This document shows, one piece after another, positions 54,457 through 64,000 of a stretch of DNA of 64,000 bases. Position 1 is the first letter of the stretch. The number at the start of each line of letters is the position of its first letter. The stretch lies in contig WPIO01000001.1 of assembly GCA_009760855.2 (NCBI GenBank), positions 729,001 through 793,000 of the forward strand, in the 5' to 3' direction. The notes under the pieces were generated by a model. It worked only from the letters and a program-made list of their open reading frames with translations. It had not been told where the DNA came from and searched no databases. The DNA comes from Cristatella mucedo (lineage: Eukaryota > Bryozoa > Phylactolaemata > Cristatellidae). The translations under genes and the position numbers were made by a program.

Positions 54457-54801
54457 TTGTTTAAAGTTTACATCGACCTAAAAGTGAATGGAAACATGGG
54501 TAGAGTATCTCTGCTTGTTTTGCTCAATCAGTCGGCAGCTTTTGGTAATATTGATCACCCAGTTCTTCTAGATACCTTAAAAACATCTTGCCTGGGCATA
54601 ACCGGCACTGCTCTTCAATGGTACGGTTCCTATCTCAGTGTGAGACTTCAGAGTATTGACGTGAGTGGAAAGACACCATCTGAGGTAGTTCTGAAATGTG
54701 GGGTACCTCAGGACTCCGTGCTAGGTCCGGTTCTTTTTAAGGTTTGTATTGTTCCCCTTACCGATGTGATTGCTAGGCACAATCCAGACTTTCACTTCTA
54801 A
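54457..54801 (+). pseudogene. LINE A reverse transcriptase core, open segment
   Basis: 115 codons from the RT finger/palm: FKVYIDLKVNGNMGRVSLLV, LLNQSAAFGNIDHPVLLDTL, LGITGTALQWYGSYLSVRLQ, SEVVLKCGVPQDSVLGP. Motif A is altered: the family's usual LDLSAAFD reads LNQSAAFG, so both Asp positions are lost. The frame stops at a TAA immediately before the ADD of the catalytic motif. Polymerase activity is therefore impossible. Confidence 0.85.
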
Positions 54802-55729
54802 GCGGATGACATTCAGTTGTACCTCTGCCCTCATCATTCCAACCAAAACAAAACTTCGCTCTACCGGCACGTCTCCTTTAAACTCAAATCGAAATCTAGG
54901 TGTCGTATTCCAAAGTGACTTCTTGTTAGACGATCACGTCAGCTCCACAGTAAAATCTGTCTACTTTCAGATACATAACGTTAGATAGATTAGGTGTGCT
55001 AGATAAGGTATCCACGTCTTAGTTGGTCCATGCATTCGTGATATCCGCTCTTCACTGCTGCAACTCACTGTCGTCTTACCGGCATGTGGAATGATGCGAT
55101 TGCAGCTCGTGCAAAACTCAGCAGCTAGGCTTGTCTGTCGTGAGTGTCGCAGTTGCTACATCATACCACTTCTCACCAACCTGCACTGGCTACCAGTCAA
55201 GAAACGGATTGAATTCATGGTTTTGTCGCTCACTTTTTGGTCGCTTCATTCTTTGGCTACAGTCTATCTCTTAGATCAACTCTCCCACCAGGCCATGCAA
55301 TGTACCACCCGCTTTACGGAATCCCACAGTCTACCAATACCTACTAACCTCAAATCCTTTGGAGACCTGGAATTTAGTTCGTAGGCTCTCAATGCCTGGA
55401 AATCCCTCTTGCGACAGATCATCCCCTGACTTGACCACATTGAAAAAAAATTTAAAAAACACACATATCTAGGCCAGCATTCAGTGGGTCCCTGTGATTC
55501 GTCCTTTATGTGATCGCGAGTGCTCTCCCTGCTCATGCCGCCACTAACCACATTTAAATGCTGACCCTGTGCATGTCATCCATAACCACGCTATTCATGT
55601 TGTTTATCAAGCATGATATTACTCATCATGTCGTGTTTTCCTTTGCTGAAAATGTTTAGTGCCTAGAAAGAGATTGGGTTCTATGAGGGCGCTTTTATCA
55701 AGTGCATTATTAATATTCTTATATAAATC

Positions 55730-56325
55730 CCAGCCTCCGAGCATCTTGAAATCTCTTTGCTACTTTGCTGCATGTTTGAATGACGTACCCACTTATATGG
55801 CAGCATATTTTTATGAATTTAATGATTAAAAAATAACTTACTCGCTATGGGCAAACCAAATGTGATTTTGAAATTGGAATGGCTGAAGCTCCAAAAACGG
55901 CTCTGCCAGCATATCTACTATTTAATTTGTACGAAACCTGGGCTTTATGCTTCATGGTTGCCTTTCGTTTAACGTTCACAGCAACCCGACAGTAAAGTAT
56001 GCCTGCTTTCAGCGACATAGCATTTCCTATGTTCAGGCTTTGTTTACATAAGGATGCAATATCTGAGTTGGTTAATGCATTTGTAATATTGCGTCTTGAC
56101 TTATCTAACTTACCATTTTCTGGCCCACCGGCACGTGCTGCCACAAACCACACTTGCATGCTGACCCGGTGCATTTCATGCCTAACTATTTTATTCGCAT
56201 TGTTTATCTAGCATAATATTAATCACAATTCAATCGCGTTTTCCTTTGCAGCAAATGTAAAGTGCCTAGAAAGAGATTGAGTTCTCTGAGGGCACTTTAT
56301 CAAGTGTACTATTATTATTATTATG
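55730..56325 (+). mobile_element. LINE A, plus strand, internally deleted
   Basis: From the LAMGKPNVI segment (about 55,845) and the post-RT region (frame 55,999-56,211: SELVNAFVILRLDLSNLPFS) the copy jumps at about 56,125 straight into the 3' UTR (AACCACACTTGCATGCTGAC), skipping the whole C-terminal coding part. The hairpin (about 56,268-56,302) and ATT tail are intact. Confidence 0.85.
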
Positions 56326-56329
56326 TTTT

Positions 56330-56480
56330 GCAATTAGGTGCTTACAGCTGGTGCAAAACTCCGCAGTCTGTCCTGTCTGTCGTGAGCATGGCAGTTGCCA
56401 CATTGCATCACATATCGCCGAACTGCACTGGCCACGTACCACCAGTTTTTTGGAATCTAGCAGTTTACCAAAAACCGTAA
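56330..56480 (+). mobile_element. LINE A scrap, C-terminal region
   Basis: TTAGGTGCTTACAGCTGGTG, CAAAACTCCGCAGTC and GAACTGCACTGGCC match the LQLVQNSAARLVCRE/LHWLP region. It then jumps to the FSESN/FRNPTVY region, again skipping about 130 bp. No ends are present. Confidence 0.8.
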
Positions 56481-57585
56481 CTTAGCTTAAGAATAAAGGA
56501 AAGACTCTTGCTGCATTATTTTAATATCATAGTTTTCAAGTGTACTAAAATCAAGGTGAATTTTTGTGTGAGCCTCGTGTAGACAGTTTATAAAGCAGCC
56601 TCCCTACGACTTGTGGCTGAATGAGACCTTCCAAAGCACCTAACGTGGATTTAATTTAATCAAGCCTTTGTTCTAAGTTTGGGAAGTGAATGTTGGAAAA
56701 CTTCGGTTACAGTCCAATTTAAAAGAAACACGTGGGTCTCAGATTTTTTAAAGAATGTCGAAGAGTTAGAGTTCTGATTAACAGTGGTGCGATGTCTCGG
56801 CTTGTTTTCGCTACCACGCATAAGCTTAGGCCGTTTTGTTCAAAAGCAATTAACAATAATAGCAGGGATTTAGATCCTAAGGTAGCATTATTTACTGTCA
56901 AGTTACTTTAGATAAACAGTAAAGGTTGCCCAACTAGTTCTCTATCACAGTAACTACATTAGGAATAACTTCCGATTGTTCACCATATAATGAAATGTCA
57001 CATAAACTTATACAACTTCATGTTATGTTTACTATGTTAAGAATAGTGTTCCAGTAAAACCCCAAGAGGTTATTCAGACAAACGAGATATTTTCAGGTAT
57101 AATATTTGTAAGTCGGATGAATTTGCCAAGCAAATTTAGAAGGATGAGCAACAACTCCCAAAGTTGTGCAAACAATTAGATTAAATTTCCAAACTAAACA
57201 ATTCCTTTTTCTAATTGCTGTTTGCAATTTAAAGGTTTTTAAGTTAAAAGTTTACCAAAAAGCAGTCTCACCAGGCTACTACATCCCTAAATCAAGAATG
57301 GAAGGCGATCACCTTATTGGTAAATGCGGTTCGTCTTAAAAAAACTAATACTCTGGTTTCCAAACTTTTGCTACATTCCTCCTTGGCGAAATCACCGGTC
57401 AAGCTCTACTATAACCATGGGAATTGTAATATTAATTTTTTTCTTGCAATTCACTTGCATAACACCAAGGAATATGAATATCTATGCAGGTGGTGCACAA
57501 CTTGCTGCCACATCAGTTTAAACAAGTAGGAACTCCAAAAAGGACTCGATTCTTAGACGAGCATGCATAAGCACACACACATGGA
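56481..57585. other. No gene recognised
   Basis: AT-rich. Overlapping short frames at 57,317-57,529 have no recognisable domain. Confidence 0.45.
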
Positions 57586-57589
57586 ACGT

Positions 57590-59460
57590 GGACCGTTGGA
57601 ATTGATGATGTCCAAGCCGGAACAACAGCTTTGTTTCTGATGCACAATCCCCCCTCTGATCTGTCATTGTTAGTCGATTTCTGCAACACAACACCAGCTG
57701 ACTTTCTTGACGGACTTGCCCCTCTCCCTAAGCACTCTGCGTGCCCTCTCCCGGAGAGCCTATTTTTTATTCAGGGCATTAAACTGGATAGTTCTACTAA
57801 GTGAAAGCGTGAACAACCATAGAACTGATACAAAATGACTGTCCTGGATAGGCATACAAAGACGACCGCAAATCGTATCAATTTATCCTAGCAAAGGCTC
57901 AGTCTAGCTTGTATAAAAATATTTTGATTTACGTTTGCATTATCAAAAAATGCTAATTTCTACATTCGACATTCTTCTGGTTAGCTCTGAGCCTAGCGAT
58001 CGTGCTGATGCTCTAGCCTTTTGCGTCTCTACCTTCTTTTACAACCAGAAGGAAAAAGATTCGAGAGTCCATTTATAGGGTTGCAGTATCCTCCTGGCAT
58101 TGCCTTCTTCATATTCACACAGCATTACAATGTCTTCATTAAATGAGGCCACTAATGACATAGTGCTGACGCTTACATCTCACTTGAAAAAGACAACTGG
58201 ATCCTTAGACCCTTTTACGATTGTCCTGCTTCTACGATGCATACTCTGCCGATTCCATGCATAACTAGCATTATAAATATGTAATAAGCCTCGGATCAAG
58301 TCCCGGCAACTTCAAAAAGGCTGTTAATTAGGCCACTGCTCAAGAAAGGAATGCTAGACAATGAAAATGTAAGCAAAGTCTGCCCAACCTCTCTTCTACC
58401 GTTCCCATCATAGAGAGTGGAACTAGTCGTGGCGAACTAGCTGAACTCCTATATTAAAAATTCAGACCTTGCTGGCGATTTTAAGGCTGGTTTTATAGCT
58501 AGCTAATCAATATTGAATCAGCCCTACTTCAGGCATATGACGATCTGCTTAGCAGCACAAACTTGGTAAAGCATCTTTGCTCGGTCAGCTTGGTTAGCCC
58601 GATTTTTCGACTTAATTCCATGCTATCAATCACAGAGTTCTTTCTTAGCGCTTCTACTTTTGCCTGGAAATGACTGTCACGGCACTCCACTGGTTAAGGT
58701 CATATCTCCTTGGGAGACTCTTGAGTATTGATGTGAATGGATGCCAATTATCCGAGGAAGTCAAAGAAGTAAGAGGTGTTTCTGGGTACAGTGCAGTTTG
58801 ATAATTCTCTAACGCTTATAATCTTACTCTTGCCGAAAGTCTTGCTAGGAAAATCTAACCATTCATTTACAAGCAGGTTTATCTCAATTGTAATTTTTCG
58901 TAAACCTCCAAGCCCCCAAGCGATTCGTGGCAACTTCCTTGCTGCCCAAATCGATCACATCAGCACACAGATAGTAGCAAATTTTCTTAAACTAAATGAG
59001 AGTTATGCTAACTTTTTTGAACATGTAAACGCTCAAAATGAGCTGTGCCGTCATATTTCCTCCTGAACTAGCATACAATCTAGGTGTCAATTTCAGAAGT
59101 AACCGTACGTTAGGCGATCAAGTCGACTCCAGAGTCAAGTGAGGCAACTTAAGCTAGATATCGTGGCAAAAAGAATTCAGGCTAGCTTAGACCGGAAGAC
59201 CCCATCTAAGCAGGTCCAAAAATTTGAGAAATACAGTCTCGACTTGAGTAACTTATTTCTTGCTGGTCTACCGGTCTGCGTAATCGAGTACATAAGCATG
59301 GGTGAAACTCTGAAGGATCACTGATTTGTCGTAAGCGTCTCAGTTGCCACATCACACCTCTTCTCGCCAGCCTGCAGTGGCTCCCAGTCAAGCAATGCAT
59401 CAACTTTTAAGTCATGGCACTCAATTTCAGGTCTCTTTATTCTTTGGCTAAAGCCTACCT
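57590..59460 (+). mobile_element. LINE A, plus strand, first part (split by LINE B)
   Basis: Linker phrases (LSLLVDFCNTTPADFLDGLA near 57,660), the KNANFYIRHS segment near 57,945, RT entry (LNSYIKNSDLAGDFKAGF near 58,440), frameshifted RT, the post-RT region (NLGVNFRSNRTLGDQVDS near 59,078) and the start of the C-terminal region (near 59,400-59,459). It then stops at the LINE B insertion and resumes at 59,935. Confidence 0.82.
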
Positions 59461-59934
59461 GTGACATTTACTGCCCGCCACGGCTTGGCTCCTTCATACC
59501 TAGCTGAACTGCTGCATCAGTTTCAGCCTGTTCGCGCCCTCAGGTCCTGTGTGGACAATCAATTAGCTGTCCCATTCCTCCGCTTAAAAACAGTTGGCGA
59601 CAGAAGCTTTAGCTCTGCAGATCCTAGACTGTGGAACTCGCTTCCACAATTCTTACCCAACGACATCTACTCTCCAACTGCCGTCTATGGCACAACTTTT
59701 TCAGCGGTCCTGAACTGCTACTTCTATGCAACTCACTACCTCAACTGCTCTCCTAACTCTGCTATGCTTCCCACTTTCTCTTTGTTGCGGGAGACGAAGT
59801 CTGTTGGCTACCTATTGCGTACCGAAAGCTGCTTAGGCTGTGAGTGCGCTATACACAACTCTCATGCTTAACACCCACATGGTCTTTATGACTTTGTGGA
59901 GTTACTGACGGAGATACATCTGCATCTACATCCC
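59461..59934 (+). mobile_element. LINE B 3' part nested in LINE A
   Basis: Begins abruptly with TTTACTGCCCGCCACGGCTT inside the LINE B C-terminal region. The frame 59,461-59,871 is open for 136 codons (APSYLAELLHQFQPVRALRS, LKTVGDRSFSSADPRLWNSL, LLRETKSVGYLLRTESCLGC). It ends with GACTTTGTGGAGTTACTGAC and a short ACATCTGCATCTACAT tail. LINE A coding sequence lies directly on both sides. This is the least damaged LINE B C-terminus, consistent with a younger insertion. Confidence 0.92.
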
Positions 59935-60325
59935 CCAGGATAGACGACGTACGACCCACTTTTCGCAACCTAATTGTTTACCTATACCTCGTAAAAACGT
60001 CCAATCAGTTGATGAATATGTAGTTAGTTCATATGTTCTCAAAGCCTGGAACACACTCCCGACTTCTGTAATTATTTCCCCGGATATGATCACATAAAAA
60101 GAAATTGAAAATGTGCAAATTTATCAAATCGCAAATCAAATTGCATGCTGACCCAGTGCATGTAACCCCTAACCATGTTATTCATTTTGTTTGTTTTTCA
60201 AGCATGATTTTACTTACTATTCTATTGCGTATCACTTTGCAGCAAATGTAAAGCGCCTAGAAAGAGATTAAGTTCTCTGAGGGCGCTTTATCAAGTGCAA
60301 TATTATTATTATTATTATTATTAAA
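59935..60325 (+). mobile_element. LINE A, second part after the LINE B insertion
   Basis: CAGGATAGACGACGTACGAC continues the LINE A C-terminal region (HRTTRFSESN equivalent), then VLKAWNTLP-type and TTFKKNLK-type phrases in changed frames, a shortened 3' UTR, a near-perfect hairpin (GCGCCTAGAAAGAGA ... TCTCTGAGGGCGC, about 60,252-60,286) and an ATTATTATTATT tail. About 20 bp of LINE A appear lost at the insertion point. Confidence 0.88.
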
Positions 60326-60625
60326 TCCTATAGTGGGTCCATATGACTCGTCTAGTATGAGCTTATGCAAGCTAAAACTGTGCAAGTTGCCACTAACCTT
60401 ATGTTCATGCAGACCGCAAGTATATCGCTCATAACCATTAATTTTTCTTAATCGTTCCGTCCGTTGGATATCACGTTAAAAGCAGAAGGTAACTTCATAA
60501 GATTATGTTTAAAAATCAGATTAATCGCGTATGACTTTCAATGAAAAAAAATCTTAGGTAATTATAGGAAAACACAATAACGACTTGAGCTAGGCTCATT
60601 GAGCTGTTATCTTGATGTGCTGCGA
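60326..60625. other. No gene recognised
   Basis: About 300 bp between LINE A copies. A faint LINE A 3' UTR resemblance (TGAGCTTATGCAAGC, ACTAACCTTATGTTCATGC) at 60,355-60,440 suggests another heavily decayed copy. Confidence 0.4.
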
Positions 60626-60629
60626 CGGC

Positions 60630-61675
60630 ATAAATAACCCATTCTTTGGCAGACTCTTGAGTATTGATGCGCATGGACATAGATCATTAGTGGCACCATT
60701 TAAATATGGGCAACTTGTAGGCACAGTCCCTTGCATCGTTGACACTTTACTTTTTACCGAAGTAATTGCAAGTCACAATCTAGGATTTCACCTCTCCGAT
60801 GCTCGGTAGTACATTTGCATCGATTTGTCCCAGCCTATATGCACGTTAAATTCTCTAAAATCTTTGCCGTAAGTCTGAATGACATCCGCACATGATCGGC
60901 AGCAAAGATTCCTAAATAGCACGATGATGAAATCATTTTAATAGTTTTGGGCCACCAAAGGGTGATTCAGAAATTGGAAAGGTCAACTCTTCGCAGTCAG
61001 GCCTCCAATCATTTCTCTAATTGAATATACACGACATCTACACGTTTTGTTTGAAAGTTTTCCCCCATTAGATGACCACACCGATTCCTATTTCTGCATA
61101 CTTTCAGATATAAAACGTGGCTAAAATACAGGTAAGTTAAGACAGGGATACCACATCTAAATTGATCCCAGCATTTGTGTAATCCCGCCCTGGCTTCAGT
61201 AAGCTCACTCACAGCTGTTCTCTCGGCTTGTCCAATCAGGTGCCTACTGCTGGTGCATAACTCGGCAGCTGAGCTTGTCTGTCGTGAGTGTCGCAATTGC
61301 ACTTCTCACCACTTTCTGCCGACCTGCACTGTCTCTTAGGCAGGCATGGCATTGAATTCAAGCTTCTGTAACTCACGTAATGCTCCCATCATTCTTTTAC
61401 TCTAGCCTACTATCCAGTCGACTCCCCCAACTGTTGGTCATGTATTTAGTGAGTCTGTGTGTTTCGTTCTCGTGTGCTTAGGCGTGCTGACACCGCATGC
61501 TGCAAAGAACCCCATTTGCATGCCAACCCTGGGCCCCTCACCTTTAACCAAGTTATGCACGTTGTCATTGAGCGTCTATAGCCAGATATGCGATTTTGCT
61601 TCCGATGCATACAATATAAACTTCCAATTTAGAGATCAAATTATTTGAGGGCGCTACAAAAATAATTATTATTAG
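60630..61675 (+). mobile_element. LINE A, plus strand, internally deleted
   Basis: RT motif B region and after (FFGRLLSIDAHGHRSLVAPF, TEVIASHNLGFHL in frame 60,612-60,809), the post-RT and C-terminal start (TGCTGGTGCATAACTCGGCA, CTTGTCTGTCGTGAGTGTCG near 61,250-61,290), then a jump near 61,455 into the TTTAGTGAGTCTGTGTGTTTCG segment and the 3' UTR. The hairpin has lost an arm. ATTATTATTAG tail. Confidence 0.82.
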
Positions 61676-61679
61676 TTAT

Positions 61680-63045
61680 ATTAATTAAGACAGATATTCA
61701 TAGGAACATGCCTGAGCTACTGCTGCCAGCCAAAAAACTAACAGGTCTTAATCAGCCACCGGATGTAAATTGTTTTTCAATAATGATAGGAAAAGGACCT
61801 GAATTATTCTAAAGTGCATCCACAGCATGTTTTTTTGCAACGTATAAGTGCTTCAAATGTATACCGTTTCTTCTCAATTCAATGGCAAGTGTGTCATTTG
61901 ATCTTGCTGCTAGCAAACTCAAGTACTTTTGCAAGAAACAAGCTAGGTTCTAAAAGCCCAATAATAACGTAACAGTATTTGTATAATTCCTCAACCTAAT
62001 TTAATAGCATCTTAAGGCATACCTATTTCACCTTAATTGAAGGGATGCCTGATGATCAGTGAAAGTCACATACCGGAAGTCAGTTTATATTTGCTTATAT
62101 CAGTTTATATGTTATATCGGATGAAATCTCATTTCAGTGGTTTATGAAAAGGCAAAAGTATAAAACATAGATAAGTTCTTAAATTATGTTGGAACTCCAG
62201 AGCATTCAAGTTTCCTATGTCTTCATTCTCGAGTGAATAAGGGAGTTTGGTTGTTTTAAAAATGAAGGCTCTGTCTCTGTGTGATTTTTGGATTGTTATT
62301 GGTCATGATGGCTGAATAGAGTACGAACTTTAGCTGTAATACAGTAGCCGGAAAAGAGTATTTCTTATAGTAATTATGGCAATGCGAGAGAACACAAGGA
62401 CTCCCAATTGTGTGGCAAACCAGCTAAGTCAATATACTGCTCAATAACAAAGGTGTCGTGTGTTTGACTTATGGGTTGTAGAGAACAAACAAGGATAGAT
62501 GAACTCTTTCCAACGAGCTGCATGCGCGTAAATGAATAAGCCAGATGACCTGGCAGTCGTTAGCTACAGAATTCGAAGCCGGATATTTTAAATTAAGCAG
62601 CCATCTTAGAATGATAAGCCACGTATAGCCACAAGATAGTTTTTAAAATGTCACGTTGCTTAAACTGCTCCTACTCAGCAGTGGGGCATATGCAGTCGTC
62701 TCGTAAAGAGCTCAATTCGAAAGAAAAACCGATTCCTTGCTTGTACTACAAAGAATATATATACGAACTCATTGGAAATGTAAGTTTTCCAATTTTTTAA
62801 TTACCATTGTATTTTTTTTAACTAGGAGCTAGGCAATACAGGTGTTCAAATCGATACAACGTGGTGCTAAGCAAACTCAATATCTAACCGCAATTGTAAT
62901 GGTATGGTCAAGAGAGAATCTTTGCATCCATGCGTTTTTTTATCCGATTCCAAAGTGTGGCACATTATATTATATGTTTCGGCTAGTACTAAATCTAAGT
63001 TTAAATGTAGAGCAGTTGTTCCTCAATAGACCACCAATACATTTA
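61680..63045. other. No gene recognised
   Basis: AT-rich and without clear homology inside the window. A short duplication (TCAGTTTATATTTGCTTATA then TCAGTTTATATGTTATAT) occurs at about 62,081-62,117. Confidence 0.45.
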
Positions 63046-63049
63046 TAAT

Positions 63050-64000
63050 ATTTGAATAGAGTTGTTTTGAAAGCTATTCTGTTGCTTTTGGGTCTCCTTC
63101 TACCATTCCTATCAAAGACACTGGAACGGATCGTGGCGGCCCGGCAGAACTCAAAGATCGAAACCTCACACCCTGCTAATAAGTTCAAGTCTGGCTTTAG
63201 AGCTAATCACTCCACAGACTCAGCATATCTAAGGGTATACAATGACCTACTTAGGAATGCAGACATGAGTAGACTGTCTCTGCTTCTTTTGCTCGATCTT
63301 TCGGCAGCTTTTGATACCACCGATCACAAAGTTCTGTTAGAATGCCTCTCATCTCGCCTGGGCATCACTGGCACTGCTCTGCACTGGTTCAGGTCCAATC
63401 TCAGTGGCAGACTCCAGAGTATTGACGTGAATCGACAAAGATCATCTGAGGTATCTCTGAAATATTAGGTACCTCAAGGCTCCGTGCTAGGTCTGGTTTT
63501 TTCACAGTTTATACTCTCCCTCTTGCTGATGTGATTGCCATGCACAATCTAGGCTTTCACTTCAATGCTGATTACACTCAGCAGTACCTTTGCTTTGTTC
63601 CCTCCCAGCCTTCGACCACCTTAACTTCTCTCAACTCACTTGCTGCATATATTGAAGACATTCACACATGGACGGTAGCAAATTTTCTAAACCTAAACTT
63701 TGATAAAAATAAGTTACCAGTTATGGGCAAACCCAGTGTGACCACCCGCTTTTCGGAATCCAACGGTCTACAAATACCTCGTACAAACCTCAAATCCTTT
63801 GGAGACCCGCATTTAGTTCGTACGCTCCCAAACCCTGGAACTCCATCCCAACATGAGTCGGAACATCTCTTGACCTGACCACATTTAAAAAGAACTTGAA
63901 AACACACCTTATTAGGACAGCATTTAGTGGGTCACGGTGATTTGTCCTGCATGTGCTTATGCGTGCAGAAAATGTGCATGTTGCCCTAACCACATTTGCA
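63050..64000 (+). mobile_element. LINE A, plus strand, internally deleted, runs off the window
   Basis: Starts just before the RT (frame 63,052-63,468), continues through motif B, a LNSLAAYIEDIHTW segment and NFLNLNFDKNKLPVMGKP (about 63,675-63,742), then jumps at about 63,740 to TTRFSESNGLQIPRTNLKSF, omitting about 600 bp of post-RT sequence. The 3' UTR begins near 63,940 and continues past 64,000. The tail is not seen. Confidence 0.88.
63052..63468 (+). pseudogene. LINE A reverse transcriptase N-terminal half (138 codons open)
   Basis: Best preserved RT segment of the family. Landmarks in order: LPFLSKTLERIVAARQNSKI, NKFKSGFRANHSTDSAYLRV, LLLLDLSAAFDTTDHKVLLE (motif A with both Asp present), LGITGTALHWFRSNLSGRLQ. 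The frame stops at a TAG at 63,466, just before VPQGSVLG (motif B), which continues in the same frame. The YADD motif region at about 63,560 is damaged (the family's FYADDTQ corresponds to NADYTQQ). Catalytically dead. Confidence 0.88.

Larger units (their letters stand above)
52450..55718 (+). mobile_element. LINE A, nearly full-length copy (about 3.3 kb)
   Basis: The most complete copy in the window and the reference for the family. Order: 5' region with a Cys-rich frame (52,502-52,825); AP-endonuclease motifs IDLLTLTETW (52,935-52,964), VMGDCSIHFENSS (about 53,247-53,285, the GDFN-type motif) and GPTHMKGYTIDR (about 53,349-53,384); linker (53,531-53,845 and 53,879-54,267); RT with LLNQSAAFGNIDH (about 54,518), GITGTALQWYGSYLS, VPQDSVLGPVLF (about 54,703) and ADDIQLYL after a TAA (about 54,802); post-RT NLGVVFQSDFLLDDHVSST (about 54,890); C-terminal frame 55,091-55,384; 3' UTR; hairpin (about 55,662-55,695); short ATT tail. 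Many stops and frameshifts. Confidence 0.9.

Noticed and set aside
61680..63045. Decayed LINE in this gap
   Set aside because: A few phrases hint at retrotransposon coding sequence on the minus strand, but no ordered motifs could be established by eye.

Overview
This is eukaryotic, animal DNA with no intact protein-coding gene that I can defend. It is AT-rich, intergenic or deep-intronic sequence packed with decayed retrotransposons. The clues to the host are: a broken run of Hunchback-type zinc fingers (a family typical of protostomes), a discoidin (F5/8 type C) exon pair with canonical splice sites, and a nuclear copy of mitochondrial cytochrome b. In that copy TGA stands at conserved Trp positions and AAA at a conserved Lys position, which argues against the flatworm and echinoderm mitochondrial codes. 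A protostome, perhaps a lophotrochozoan, fits best. The species cannot be named from the sequence.

Layout. 1-2.25 kb and 15.8-17.9 kb are two copies of one long non-coding repeat, each carrying a tRNA-derived SINE (SINE-S) at the same place. 4.3-7.0 kb holds fragments of the dominant family, here called LINE A (CR1/L2-type: AP endonuclease, reverse transcriptase, conserved 3' hairpin, TTA/ATT tail). 7.68-8.19 kb is the Hunchback-like pseudogene, followed by a GC-rich island to about 9.75 kb. 9.85-10.87 kb is a second CR1/L2-type family, LINE B (tail ACATT-rich). 13.9-15.8 kb is an old degenerate tandem array with a period near 180 bp. 17.9-20.3 kb is a long minus-strand LINE A. 23.2-28.6 kb is a cluster of duplicated modules built around an LTR retroelement, with a solo LTR sitting inside a discoidin pseudo-exon. 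29.5-29.9 kb holds two well preserved discoidin exons on the minus strand. 33.7-34.85 kb is the NUMT. 39.2-41.6 kb is a broken RT of the R2/NeSL type. 45.4-46.1 kb is another CR1/L2-like RT fragment. 46.1-47.95 kb is a small LTR-flanked element with an Ala/Glu-rich ORF. 49.6-64 kb is almost wall-to-wall plus-strand LINE A, including one nearly full-length copy (about 52.45-55.72 kb) and a nested LINE B.

The parts do not form a pathway. What links them is transposition: LINE A probably supplied the machinery that mobilised its own truncated copies, and perhaps a tRNA-headed SINE near 22.1 kb that ends in the same 3' hairpin. Nested insertions (LINE B in LINE A, SINE-S in LINE A, LTR in an exon, a LINE tail in one of two duplicons) give a relative time order. 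All boundaries were read by eye and are approximate, usually to within about 10-30 bp. Family names LINE A/B/C, SINE-S, M1-M3 and DUP-A are local labels only.
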